This document shows positions 40,516 through 49,918 of a DNA stretch of 64,000 bases, piece by piece; position 1 is the stretch's first letter; each line of letters opens with the position of its first letter. A program made the position numbers and the translations under genes. The notes under the pieces were generated by a model, which saw only the letters and a program-made list of their open reading frames with translations, was not told the DNA's origin and did not search any database. The stretch comes from Heliopora coerulea (taxonomy: Eukaryota > Cnidaria > Anthozoa > Scleralcyonacea > Helioporidae): NCBI GenBank assembly GCA_030142905.1, contig JASJOG010000630.1, positions 1 through 64,000 of the forward strand, given 5' to 3'.

Positions 40516-41976
40516 TCAGGAAGAGGACGCCACAGGGGGAGGGTCCGATGGATCCCCCCCAGCGTTAGGTTTTGTTTTTGCTGCAGTGCCACAGACGGGC
40601 GCTGGCTTGGATGGTATTCGGGTACAAGCGAGATCCGATCCAGCGGGAACGGGTGCGGGTCTCTTACGGTTTTTACGCATGACTTTCAACAGAACACGTG
40701 GTGGTGGATCCTCCTCATACAGAGGTTCATCCTCCAGAGGAATGTCGGGTGCTTGTACGTTAGGCAGCTCAGAGTTGTCGGAAGGTAAGGAGTCGGTCAA
40801 GGTAGCGGGACCCGTCGTGGGAATGGCGGGGTTATCCTCGGTGTCAACGGAATGTTCGAGATCTTCGGAAGGTTTAGGTCCAACAGTTCCTTTGGGGGAA
40901 TTGGACTCCTTCGGGTCAATAACAGCCTCTTCATGAGAGGGGGTCAAGTCGGCGCCTCCGGCAGGATCGTCAGAGGAGTGAACAGATTTATCCCCACTAG
41001 GGTTTGGGTTGGAAGTTCCGAGTACAGGAAATTCCTCCTCGTAGTGGGGGGAAGCTGGGCCAGGTGGGCGGACCTCGGATACTGAGGTCAGCCGTCCAGA
41101 GGAAGTGGTCATTTGGCCGGATGGTGGGCCAGAAACGGTGGGCGGTTTATCGCGTGACTGCTTGGGAGTTTTCTTCTTTGTAGCTCCCGACGACTGCTCC
41201 CCCGGCTTGGGAGAGGGTGATTTCTTAGCTGGGCATCGCTTGGACTCGTGGCCCAAGGCGCCACAGTGAAAGCAGGTGCGGGCCTGACCTGGGTGGTACA
41301 CCAAGCCCGCATGGCCAAGAATACGGATACGTGTGGGTACTGACTTGTGCAGGACCATCAGAACTTTTATGGTTCCGGTATAAACGTTCCGGAACTGTAC
41401 GAACCGGAGAGATTTGACTTCGCCAAAGCCAGCGAAGAAGGCTCGAATAGCTTGTTCTGGCAAGCTGTAGGGCAAATGAGTTATAGTAAGCCAGCATCGA
41501 TCGATGACAGGCTTAATACGTAGGGGATGACCCCGGAGCGTTAGGCCAGTGTTGATGACATCTTCGAGGACGGTAGCTGTAGGGCACCAAAGACGAAGAC
41601 GATTAGGCCGGACGAGCTGTATGCAACAGAAGAAGTTCTCAATCGGGGCGAAGTCCTTCGTAAAGGAGTCCCAAACTTCCTCAGGCTTTACCGACGGTTG
41701 TCCACGGAGGGCCAACTCAGGGATGTCCACGTAGGCGCATCGATCCTGATGAGGCAGGAGGGCCGCAGCTGAAAGGCTCTGAGAAGAGCCACCCCTCGGG
41801 GCACGGTCATCAGCCACGGTTCCTCCTGAAGCGTTGTGCAACTCGAAGACCGACGTAGCAGTGTTATGAGTCGAAGACTCAAGCATGGCATCCACCGCTA
41901 GCGCCGAACTGCAACTCGAAGTACTCGTAGAACTGGTAGTACTGGTAGAACTCGTGGTACACTCGTTGGACTGCAT
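40516..41976 (-). CDS. ORF1-type zinc-knuckle protein of half element 1
   Basis: The 486-residue protein has an N-terminal Ser/Thr-rich extension of ~75 residues absent from Keno-like ORF1. An RRM-like region (FFCCIQLVRPNRLRLW, then RCWLTITHLPY and FGEV) is followed by a zinc knuckle C-X2-C-X4-H-X4-C at 235-248 and an acidic/Pro-rich tail. The last ~50 residues (KRPAPVPAG..., KPAPVCGT) are well conserved in half element 2, so they probably have a role. The ATG at 41976 lies only ~32 nt from the element 5' end, so on a chimeric U2 transcript the leader would be about 53 nt. It is probably an RNA chaperone for its own RNA, using reverse transcriptase in trans. Confidence 0.85.
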   Translation of the reverse strand: MQSNECTTSSTSTTSSTSTSSCSSALAVDAMLESSTHNTATSVFELHNASGGTVADDRAPRGGSSQSLSAAALLPHQDRCAYVDIPELALRGQPSVKPEEVWDSFTKDFAPIENFFCCIQLVRPNRLRLWCPTATVLEDVINTGLTLRGHPLRIKPVIDRCWLTITHLPYSLPEQAIRAFFAGFGEVKSLRFVQFRNVYTGTIKVLMVLHKSVPTRIRILGHAGLVYHPGQARTCFHCGALGHESKRCPAKKSPSPKPGEQSSGATKKKTPKQSRDKPPTVSGPPSGQMTTSSGRLTSVSEVRPPGPASPHYEEEFPVLGTSNPNPSGDKSVHSSDDPAGGADLTPSHEEAVIDPKESNSPKGTVGPKPSEDLEHSVDTEDNPAIPTTGPATLTDSLPSDNSELPNVQAPDIPLEDEPLYEEDPPPRVLLKVMRKNRKRPAPVPAGSDLACTRIPSKPAPVCGTAAKTKPNAGGDPSDPPPVASSS

Positions 41977-42008
41977 CGCAAAGGACGTTTACAGACACCT
42001 CTTGTCAC

Positions 42009-42140
42009 GCCAAGAGGCAGAGAAGCGATACTGAAGTATAAAAAAATAAGTTTAAAAACGAAAAAAGCCACCAACCTTCTTGTGGTTCGTTTTGGTCAGC
42101 GGACGTTGCCGCCGCGTACCCTATTGTTCAGGAAACAAAG
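42009..42140 (-). promoter_or_regulatory. U2 promoter interval driving half element 1 (inferred)
   Basis: The U2 5' end and the 110-bp upstream interval are intact and face the element. CCTCTTG of the variant U2 remnant and CAAGAGG of the element leader form a 7-bp hairpin across the junction. Confidence 0.45.
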
Positions 42141-42161
42141 TCTACAACACGGGGTATTCCC

Positions 42162-42196
<35 letters not shown>

Positions 42197-42257
42197 CCGG
42201 GCTTAACTTCGGTGATCGGACGAGAACCGGTGTTTTCCCGGTGGTATGGTCGTAGAC
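42140..42257 (-). rRNA. 5S: 5S rRNA
   Basis: Matches 4236-4353. Confidence 0.97.
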
Positions 42258-42404
42258 ATATAGGCATTGCACAATTGCGTTCTTATAGCTACCGCTCTAC
42301 CGGCTAGGTTGACGAACAAATCGTTAGGAACACACAGAACTCCAACAGCATCTACATCGTGTTTCACTGACTACTACGTTTTGATTCGAGTTTTACATTT
42401 TCAT

Positions 42405-42447
42405 AGGGGACGAGCGCGAACGCAGGTCCCCACTACCAGAAATTATA

Positions 42448-42479
<32 letters not shown>

Positions 42480-42568
42480 GGAGTCAACCCAATCGAAGTG
42501 CAATGAGAGGGCCTCATCCTGAGAGGACTTCCTTCGTGATCAAAGTACCTCTCGCGTCAGGTAAGTAT
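42405..42568 (-). ncRNA. U1: U1 snRNA
   Basis: Matches 4501-4664. Confidence 0.97.
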
Positions 42569-43165
42569 GAGTTTTCCCGGCGAAAGGCAATGTTTTGATT
42601 GGTTCATTTCACACTGCCGCATGTGGTAGGAGAGCTGCTAAGTGCATCAATTTAGCTATGAAAGAGATGATTACCTACCATGTTTTATTTCTCGTATCTC
42701 ATTCCCTATGCCATCAAACGGTGCACGATGGTTCGTGATCTTGTCATTCCTTGGAAATGCCAACCATCCAACGTTGTCCACATCAGCTCCCCAGAGACAC
42801 GATGCTTGCTCTCCCGGGACACATCTAACCTGAAACGTAATAGCACAAAACACAGTCACTGCTCTGACCACTTTCATTTCAATTCTTCTTGCTGTTGTGC
42901 TGATTGTTGTTCTTCCCCGAAGGGAAGGGGCCGTACTCGGATGTAGTGCAAGACCGAGACAACCCGTGGCCAGGGCGAAGCAAGCTTCAATCCCATGGCC
43001 GAGGTCCAAAAACAGTTTAATATATGAGCCAGGCGTTGCCTGGCATATCAGATATTAAGCTGATAAGAACAGATTGATTATTTATTCAACATAAACAAAA
43101 ATGATGGGTCTGGTTTTCTATCCCAGAATATTTGACAAGATGTATAGAAGTTTAAGATATAGTTA

Positions 43166-43192
43166 ATACCGAGTGAATATTTCACTCAGTAT
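43166..43192 (-). other. Stop-codon hairpin, family C
   Basis: Arms ATAC.GAGTGAA and TTCACTC.GTAT around a 3-nt loop. The TGA stop of the ORF lies in the 5' arm. Confidence 0.6.
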
Positions 43193-44606
43193 ATTTTAAG
43201 ATATTAAAATTTTCATACATTTCAGGAATGTTCAAGATACGGAATGCAGATTTAGTAAGTTTTTGGATAATGTTTTCAAGTTCGGATGAGAAGAATTTAA
43301 ATTTATCAATGTTCTTAAAATATTTATTTGGTACAGTCTTTTCGCTAAGTTCAAATTTGCAAAACTGTATAGCAGCCTCCACCACTTTTTTGCGCTTGAG
43401 TTTGGTTTTCTTCATCACTTCTTGTACAAAAGAATCGAGAGGCTGACGATCTAATCCGGAACATTGTAAAAGGTGAAGGTCAATGAGGTAAGATGATACT
43501 TTGGTGTTACAAAGACGGCATTTTCCTGGTAAATTCATGTAGCAAGCTTTTGTTTCAGGTTCCAGAAAGCCATCATTCATTACTGGAAGAGGATCAGGAT
43601 TAGGATAAAAGCTTTTTGGGAAATCAGGCGGTGGAACAGGGAAATCATCCGAAGAGTTTGATTCTTCTTCATTAATCATTAACTCGGCTTCTGTAGATTT
43701 TGGTTGATAATTTTCATTTGAAGAATCAGAAGGAATCGGAAATGTTTTGGAAACAGTTGGTTGAGAGTTCATAGGAATGTCATTCACTTTAGAGCCAACA
43801 TCAGGCGAAGAAATCGAAGAAGGTTTTGAGACAGTTGAACTTGGAGTAACCTTTAGAGTATCAAATTTCACAGTTGTCAAGTTCAGCTTTGAATTAATTA
43901 TCTCAGATTCAGAAGAAACGCTGGGATCTTTAGTAGGTAAAGGACGAAAAACATTCGGAGATGATTTATCTGGATTAACAAACACATCATGTTTAGAATA
44001 CTTTGAAGAGGAGCCAAAATTCGGTTGAAAAATCGGAGAACACTTTTGGCGCCAATTTTGCGAGTTCGGCCCATAGCAACCTACGGGCTGTTCTTTACTT
44101 TTATATCCAGAATCAAGAAATTCACGATTTTCAGCTTGAGACGCAGATTTAGGTGTTTGAGGAATAACCGGAGGAGACATCTGCTTGATTGATGACGAAT
44201 TTATCGAAGATTTGGCAGATACAGGTTTAGAAATGGGCCATTCAATTCGAATAGATACTTTAGACGACGAAGACGATATCGACCACGAAGGATTAGCCAG
44301 GTCATGTAAACAAAGTGAACGGATAAGATTAGGAGGAAGCTTTTCGTTCAATGAACAACCAGAGAAGGATTTTGTATCGCAAGACCAATCCATTTTGATT
44401 TTCAAAGATTTAGTTGAGACAGATAAGTCCCAGGATACAAGTTCTAAGAGTGAAGAACCTTCGAGTAGTAGCACGGCTTGAAACGGAAGAGGAAATAGAG
44501 ACGAACCAACGTATTTTTCGGGATGCAGGTTAGGAGTTGGTTGACTATCAGGATTCGGAAGAAGGCCAGACGAATAATCTTTCATGAAATGCTGTTTGAA
44601 AACCAT
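43182..44606 (-). CDS. Unrecognised ~474-aa protein of site-II element C
   Basis: Member of the same unknown family as A and B. The ATG at 44606 (MVF) has an excellent Kozak context (GTCACCATGG); an upstream in-frame ATG at 44675 in poor context would add MSREVAIL plus a hydrophobic run. Conserved blocks: SGLLPNP, YVGSSLFPLPF, LLELVSWDLSVS, NWRQKCSPIFQP, a PPDFPKSF...GFLEP segment, the finger C-X2-C-X11-H-X3-C with SSYLIDLHLL, KLKRKKVVEAA, PNKYFK and FNILKY. The central part is Ser-rich and variable. It could be an RNA- or DNA-binding partner of an enzyme encoded elsewhere; no enzymatic motif is visible. Confidence 0.8.
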   Translation of the reverse strand: MVFKQHFMKDYSSGLLPNPDSQPTPNLHPEKYVGSSLFPLPFQAVLLLEGSSLLELVSWDLSVSTKSLKIKMDWSCDTKSFSGCSLNEKLPPNLIRSLCLHDLANPSWSISSSSSKVSIRIEWPISKPVSAKSSINSSSIKQMSPPVIPQTPKSASQAENREFLDSGYKSKEQPVGCYGPNSQNWRQKCSPIFQPNFGSSSKYSKHDVFVNPDKSSPNVFRPLPTKDPSVSSESEIINSKLNLTTVKFDTLKVTPSSTVSKPSSISSPDVGSKVNDIPMNSQPTVSKTFPIPSDSSNENYQPKSTEAELMINEEESNSSDDFPVPPPDFPKSFYPNPDPLPVMNDGFLEPETKACYMNLPGKCRLCNTKVSSYLIDLHLLQCSGLDRQPLDSFVQEVMKKTKLKRKKVVEAAIQFCKFELSEKTVPNKYFKNIDKFKFFSSELENIIQKLTKSAFRILNIPEMYENFNILKYTE

Positions 44607-44748
44607 GGTGACCCGTAAGACGACCAATATGAACCAAAACGAAACGAAGTGTAAGATGGCGACTTCTCTGGACATAAACCAAGCCAATGGGCAAATTTCT
44701 AACGAAGAAAGGTAAACGAAACAAGCTCCAGAGGACAATTTGGATTCA

Positions 44749-44792
44749 CTCTTGTGAAAGAAAACGTAATATAGATCACTTTGACAAACAAG
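44749..44792 (-). other. Leader hairpin, family C
   Basis: In sense, CACTCTTGT pairs with ACAAGAGTG (9 bp), again with AAAGTGATC in the loop. Confidence 0.65.
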
Positions 44793-44798
44793 AGTGTT

Positions 44799-44877
44799 GA
44801 CCTAATGACTAAGACCAAGGTAGATCAGCATTAAGCTGATAAGAACAGATACTACACTTGATCTTAGCCAATAGGCC
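44799..44877 (-). repeat. Inverted repeat: C leader versus U2 5' remnant
   Basis: Same arrangement as family B. The only difference in the paired region relative to B changes a G-C to a G-U pair with U2 G12. Confidence 0.87.
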
Positions 44878-44997
44878 GAGAAGCGATACTGAAGTATAAA
44901 AAAATAAGTTTAAAAACGAAAAAAGCCACCAACCTTCTTGTGGTTCGTTTTGGTCAGCGGACGTTGCCGCCGCGTACCCTATTGTTCAGGAAACAAA

Positions 44998-45019
44998 GTC
45001 TACAACACGGGGTATTCCC

Positions 45020-45054
<35 letters not shown>

Positions 45055-45115
45055 CCGGGCTTAACTTCGGTGATCGGACGAGAACCGGTGTTTTCCCGGT
45101 GGTATGGTCGTAGAC
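44998..45115 (-). rRNA. 5S: 5S rRNA
   Basis: Matches 4236-4353. Confidence 0.97.
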
Positions 45116-45262
45116 ATATAGGCATTGCACAATTGCGTTCTTATAGCTACCGCTCTACCGGCTAGGTTGACGAACAAATCGTTAGGAACACACAGAACTC
45201 CAACAGCATCTACATCGTGTTTCACTGACTACTACGTTTTGATTCGAGTTTTACATTTTCAT

Positions 45263-45305
45263 AGGGGACGAGCGCGAACGCAGGTCCCCACTACCAGAAA
45301 TTATA

Positions 45306-45337
<32 letters not shown>

Positions 45338-45426
45338 GGAGTCAACCCAATCGAAGTGCAATGAGAGGGCCTCATCCTGAGAGGACTTCCTTCGTGATCA
45401 AAGTACCTCTCCCGTCAGGTAAGTAT
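45263..45426 (-). ncRNA. U1: U1 snRNA, single-base variant
   Basis: One change near 45414 (plus-strand CTCTCCCGTCAGG), 14 nt inside the 5' end, just after the 5' splice-site recognition sequence. Otherwise as 4501-4664. Confidence 0.95.
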
Positions 45427-46011
45427 GAGTTTTCCCGGCGAAAGGCAATGTTTTGATTGGTTCATTTCACACTGCCGCATGTGGTAGGAGAGCTGCTAAG
45501 TGCATCAATTTAGCTATGAAAGAGATGATTACCTACCATGTTTTATTTCTCGTATCTCATTCCCTATGCCATCAAACGGTGCACGATGGTTCGTGATCTT
45601 GTCATTCCTTGGAAATGCCAACCATCCAACGTTGTCCACATCAGCTCCCCAGAGACACGATGCTTGCTCTCCCGGGACACATCTAACCTGAAACGTAATA
45701 GCACAAAACACAGTCACTGCTCTGACCACTTTCATTTCAATTCTTCTTGCTGTTGTGCTGATTGTTGTTCTTCCCCGAAGGGAAGGGGCCGTACTCGGAT
45801 GTAGTGCAAGACCGAGACAACCCGTGGCCAGGGCGAAGCAAGCTTCAATCCCATGGCCGAGGTCCAAAAATCAGTTTAATATATGAGCCAGGCGTTGCCT
45901 GGCATATCAGATATTAAGCTGATAAGAACAGATACTACACTTGATCTTGTTTTGAGCCTGACTTCCCTGTCAACCCGAAGGTTGTGTGGAAGCAGGGCAA
46001 GCCCCAGGGAG

Positions 46012-46030
46012 GTATCATATCGCTAGATAC
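46012..46030 (-). other. 3' UTR hairpin, half element 2
   Basis: GTATC/GATAC arms and the shared loop. Confidence 0.78.
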
Positions 46031-46167
46031 TCAGACCAAATGGGCTCGCGAGACCCACTCCCTTGCGCCAAGTTCTCCGCATGGTCACCTCCGACAGAGC
46101 TGAAGCAGAAGTAACTACGCCCTGCCGAAGGAGTGAGGTGACATAAAACGTTTGTGATTCGGGATGA

Positions 46168-47541
46168 TTAAGTGTGGGTCCGCGGACCCGTGTCAGAAGA
46201 GGACGCCGTAAGGGAAGGGTCCGATGGGCCCTTCCCGGCGTTAGAGATCGGTTTTGAACCAGTACCGCAAACCGGTGCTGGTTTCGAGGATATGCGGATA
46301 CAGGCCAGTCCTATACCCGAAGGTATAGGAGCAGGCTTACGTTTACGAGCTTTGCGTAAGGAGCGAAGCTCGGGTTGGTCCGTCGGTTTATCATCACCCT
46401 CGACGTCGTCAGGGTGTGGTGCGGATGGGTCTCGGGAATCCAACTGAAGGTCACTGGTAGCTCTGTTGAGCTTGACCCAGTCTTCGGCAAAAAGTTTAGC
46501 CTTCGGTTGAGGATCGGATGGTGTGTCGGAAAAATCGAGAAGAGCAGGCCGTTCCTCTGTGGAAGGAGGGACGGAATCTTGCTCGACGTTGTCGGAAGCA
46601 GGAGGGCCGAATATTCCTGGCGGGGAACTGGACACCTCCGGCGCATCTTCGGTGTGTAGAGTAATGGATGGGCTAGGTATTTCAAGGTTAGGTGAGTCCG
46701 ATTGAGGTATGGACTGATTGGACTCCGGTAGTGGTAGGGTATTCTCAGGTATAGCCGCGGAGGGCACTGAGGTCGAGGGGCCAGACTGGCAGGACGGTTG
46801 AACAGTGGTCGTGGAAGGCGGTGTCTTTTTGGGACCCCGACGCTTCCTCTTGGACTTGGAAGGTGGAGTTTTGTCCTTCTTCTCTGGGCAGCGTTTTGAC
46901 TCATGGCCCACGTTGCCACAGTGGAAACACGTTCGGGCCTGTCCTGGATGGTAAACAAGGCCGGCATGTCCTAAGACACGAATACGGGTAGGGATGGTCT
47001 TCGTGAGAGCCATGAGAACTTTAATGGTTCCGGTGTAAACTTCCCGAAACTGAACGAAGCGGATACACCGAACTTCTCCAAATTCGGAGAAGAACTGATG
47101 AATCGCTTCCTCTGACAAGCCATATGGAAGGTGGGTGACCGTAAGCCAGCAACGATCCATAATTGGCCGAATACGGAGTGGATGACCCCGGAGGGTTAAT
47201 CCAGTGTTCAAGACGTCTTCAAGTACAGAGGACGAAGGACACCACACTCGGAGACGGTTTGGTCTGACCAGCTGTATGCACGTAAAGAAGTCCTTTACCG
47301 GGGCAAAATCCTTGGAGAAGGTGTCCCAGACTTCTTGTGGCTTCAACGGAGGCTTTCCTTGTAAGGCCAGCTCCGGAATATCGATGAAGGCGCATCGATC
47401 TTGGAAGGGCAAGAGGGCCGCAGCTGCAAGGCTCTGAGAAGAGCCGCCACCCAGGGCACGGTCGACAGCCACGGACCCCCTTGAAGCGTTGTTCAACTCG
47501 ACGGAAGGCGTAGCAGTGTTATCAGCCATAGACTGAAGCAT
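46168..47541 (-). CDS. ORF1-type zinc-knuckle protein of half element 2
   Basis: The frame stays open upstream to 47604 but only from a GTG; the first ATGs are 47541 and 47529, so I start at 47541 (457 residues). It aligns with half element 1 through the IDIPELAL.GKP segment, the RRM-like region and the zinc knuckle (C-X2-C-X4-H-X4-C, residues 205-218 from this start). The Pro/Ser-rich tail is diverged but the C-terminus (KRKPAPIPSG..., KPAPVCGT) is conserved. The absence of ORF2 and the conserved frame in two diverged copies suggest that the protein itself is needed for mobility. Confidence 0.83.
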   Translation of the reverse strand: MLQSMADNTATPSVELNNASRGSVAVDRALGGGSSQSLAAAALLPFQDRCAFIDIPELALQGKPPLKPQEVWDTFSKDFAPVKDFFTCIQLVRPNRLRVWCPSSSVLEDVLNTGLTLRGHPLRIRPIMDRCWLTVTHLPYGLSEEAIHQFFSEFGEVRCIRFVQFREVYTGTIKVLMALTKTIPTRIRVLGHAGLVYHPGQARTCFHCGNVGHESKRCPEKKDKTPPSKSKRKRRGPKKTPPSTTTVQPSCQSGPSTSVPSAAIPENTLPLPESNQSIPQSDSPNLEIPSPSITLHTEDAPEVSSSPPGIFGPPASDNVEQDSVPPSTEERPALLDFSDTPSDPQPKAKLFAEDWVKLNRATSDLQLDSRDPSAPHPDDVEGDDKPTDQPELRSLRKARKRKPAPIPSGIGLACIRISSKPAPVCGTGSKPISNAGKGPSDPSLTASSSDTGPRTHT

Positions 47542-47761
47542 GGATCCACCGCTAGCACCTAACTGCACTCGTAGACTCGTAGAAATACTTGTAGACAGGA
47601 TCACAACAGACGTTCGGACACCTCTTGTCTGCCAAGAGGCCGAGAAGCGATACTGAAGTATAAAAAAATAAGTTTAAAAACGAAAAAAGCCACCAACCTT
47701 CTTGTGGTTCGTTTTGGTCAGCGGACGTTGCCGCCGCGTACCCTATTGTTCAGGAAACAAA

Positions 47762-47783
47762 GTCTACAACACGGGGTATTCCC

Positions 47784-47818
<35 letters not shown>

Positions 47819-47879
47819 CCGGGCTTAACTTCGGTGATCGGACGAGAACCGGTGTTTTCCCGGTGGTATGGTCGTAGAC
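47762..47879 (-). rRNA. 5S: 5S rRNA
   Basis: Matches 4236-4353. Confidence 0.97.
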
Positions 47880-48026
47880 ATATAGGCATTGCACAATTGC
47901 GTTCTTATAGCTACCGCTCTACCGGCTAGGTTGACGAACAAATCGTTAGGAACACACAGAACTCCAACAGCATCTACATCGTGTTTCACTGACTACTACG
48001 TTTTGATTCGAGTTTTACATTTTCAT

Positions 48027-48069
48027 AGGGGACGAGCGCGAACGCAGGTCCCCACTACCAGAAATTATA

Positions 48070-48101
<32 letters not shown>

Positions 48102-48190
48102 GGAGTCAACCCAATCGAAGTGCAATGAGAGGGCCTCATCCTGAGAGGACTTCCTTCGTGATCAAAGTACCTCTCGCGTCAGGTAAGTAT
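48027..48190 (-). ncRNA. U1: U1 snRNA
   Basis: Matches 4501-4664. Confidence 0.97.
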
Positions 48191-48548
48191 GAGTTTTCCC
48201 GGCGAAAGGCAATGTTTTGATTGGTTCATTTCACACTGCCGCATGTGGTAGGAGAGCTGCTAAGTGCATCAATTTAGCTATGAAAGAGATGATTACCTAC
48301 CATGTTTTATTTCTCGTATCTCATTCCCTATGCCATCAAACGGTGCACGATGGTTCGTGATCTTGTCATTCCTTGGAAATGCCAACCATCCAACGTTGTC
48401 CACATCAGCTCCCCAGAGACACGATGCTTGCTCTCCCGGGACACATCTAACCTGAAACGTAATAGCACAAAACACAGTCACTGCTCTGACCACTTTCATT
48501 TCAATTCTTCTTGCTGTTGTGCTGATTGTTGTTCTTCCCCGAAGGGAA

Positions 48549-48734
48549 GGGGCCGTACTCGGATGTAGTGCAAGACCGAGACAACCCGTGGCCAGGGCGA
48601 AGCAAGCTTCAATCCCATGGCCGAGGTCCAAAAATCAGTTTAATATATGAGCCAGGCGTTGCCTGGCATATCAGATATTAAGCTGATAAGAACAGATACT
48701 ACACTTGATCTTAGCCAATAGGCCGAGAAGCGAT
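48549..48734 (-). ncRNA. U2: U2 snRNA, uninterrupted
   Basis: Matches 3940-4125; the last unsplit U2 in the window. Confidence 0.96.
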
Positions 48735-48844
48735 ACTGAAGTATAAAAAAATAAGTTTAAAAACGAAAAAAGCCACCAACCTTCTTGTGGTTCGTTTTGG
48801 TCAGCGGACGTTGCCGCCGCGTACCCTATTGTTCAGGAAACAAA

Positions 48845-48866
48845 GTCTACAACACGGGGTATTCCC

Positions 48867-48901
<35 letters not shown>

Positions 48902-48962
48902 CCGGGCTTAACTTCGGTGATCGGACGAGAACCGGTGTTTTCCCGGTGGTATGGTCGTAGAC
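48845..48962 (-). rRNA. 5S: 5S rRNA
   Basis: Matches 4236-4353. Confidence 0.97.
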
Positions 48963-49109
48963 ATATAGGCATTGCACAATTGCGTTCTTATAGCTACCGC
49001 TCTACCGGCTAGGTTGACGAACAAATCGTTAGGAACACACAGAACTCCAACAGCATCTACATCGTGTTTCACTGACTACTACGTTTTGATTCGAGTTTTA
49101 CATTTTCAT

Positions 49110-49152
49110 AGGGGACGAGCGCGAACGCAGGTCCCCACTACCAGAAATTATA

Positions 49153-49184
<32 letters not shown>

Positions 49185-49273
49185 GGAGTCAACCCAATCG
49201 AAGTGCAATGAGAGGGCCTCATCCTGAGAGGACTTCCTTCGTGATCAAAGTACCTCTCGCGTCAGGTAAGTAT
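49110..49273 (-). ncRNA. U1: U1 snRNA
   Basis: Matches 4501-4664. Confidence 0.97.
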
Positions 49274-49899
49274 GAGTTTTCCCGGCGAAAGGCAATGTTT
49301 TGATTGGTTCATTTCACACTGCCGCATGTGGTAGGAGAGCTGCTAAGTGCATCAATTTAGCTATGAAAGAGATGATTACCTACCATGTTTTATTTCTCGT
49401 ATCTCATTCCCTATGCCATCAAACGGTGCACGATGGTTCGTGATCTTGTCATTCCTTGGAAATGCCAACCATCCAACGTTGTCCACATCAGCTCCCCAGA
49501 GACACGATGCTTGCTCTCCCGGGACACATCTAACCTGAAACGTAATAGCACAAAACACAGTCACTGCTCTGACCACTTTCATTTCAATTCTTCTTGCTGT
49601 TGTGCTGATTGTTGTTCTTCCCCGAAGGGAAGGGGCCGTACTCGGATGTAGTGCAAGACCGAGACAACCCGTGGCCAGGGCGAAGCAAGCTTCAATCCCA
49701 TGGCCGAGGTCCAAAAATCAGTTTAATATATGAGCCAGGCGTTGCCTGGCATATCAGATATTAAGCTGATAAGAACAGATACTACACTTGATCTTGTTTT
49801 AAGTTTCACGTCCTATACAGCCTTGTACCTCTCGGTACGGTCAGCGACGGTGCAATGCGTGACCTGGAGCTGTGTGCAATAGGATGAAACAACACGGAG

Positions 49900-49918
49900 G
49901 TACCATATCGCTAGGTAC
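49900..49918 (-). other. 3' UTR hairpin, Keno-like 2
   Basis: GTACC (49900-49904) pairs with GGTAC (49914-49918) around the shared loop. In sense, the sequence TGAGTACCTAGCGAT here recurs at the element's own 5' end. Confidence 0.8.

Larger units (their letters stand above)
40271..42008 (-). mobile_element. Half element 1 (ORF1 only, site I)
   Basis: The 1.74-kb insertion is at the Keno-like site and orientation, with a matching 3' end (CCAAAAC) and the shared 3' UTR hairpin (40334-40352). It encodes an ORF1-type protein and has no ORF2. A conserved 15-base 3' UTR stretch (40426-40440, AGCAGAAGTAACTAC on the plus strand) also occurs in Keno-like 2 (49991-50005) and half element 2, so Keno-like 2 is the best candidate for the helper. 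The organisation parallels the ORF1-only HAL1 elements of mammals. No target duplication is seen. Confidence 0.87.
40107..42029 (-). pseudogene. U2: U2 snRNA split at site I by half element 1
   Basis: 3' segment 40107-40270 and 5' segment 42009-42029 (21 nt). The 5' segment has two changes from every unsplit U2: A16 to C in the stem-loop I loop (CCTCTTGG) and G11 or G12 to T (CTCTGCC). Confidence 0.92.
43074..44829 (-). mobile_element. Site-II element C (RT-less, one ORF)
   Basis: About 1.76 kb at the same site and orientation as A and B, with a 20- or 21-bp duplication because the outermost base is ambiguous. It is closer to B than to A in protein sequence and leader. Its 3' end is AT-rich with an AATAAA about 10 nt before the junction. 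It has no reverse transcriptase, no poly(A) tail and no inverted termini. Confidence 0.85.
42927..44887 (-). pseudogene. U2: U2 snRNA split at site II by element C
   Basis: 3' segment 42927-43073 (one base missing next to the Sm site near 43013, giving AAAAACAG on the plus strand) and 5' segment 44830-44887 (nt 1-58). Confidence 0.94.
45949..47630 (-). mobile_element. Half element 2 (ORF1 only, site I)
   Basis: A 1.68-kb relative of half element 1, with the same junction, 3' end (CTCAAAAC), GTATC/GATAC hairpin (46012-46030) and the shared 3' UTR stretch at 46104-46118. The first ~15 nt of the leader (GACAAGAGGTGTC) are common to both half elements. Confidence 0.87.
45785..47651 (-). pseudogene. 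U2: U2 snRNA split at site I by half element 2
   Basis: 3' segment 45785-45948 and 5' segment 47631-47651 (21 nt) with the A16 to C variant (CCTCTTGG). Confidence 0.92.
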
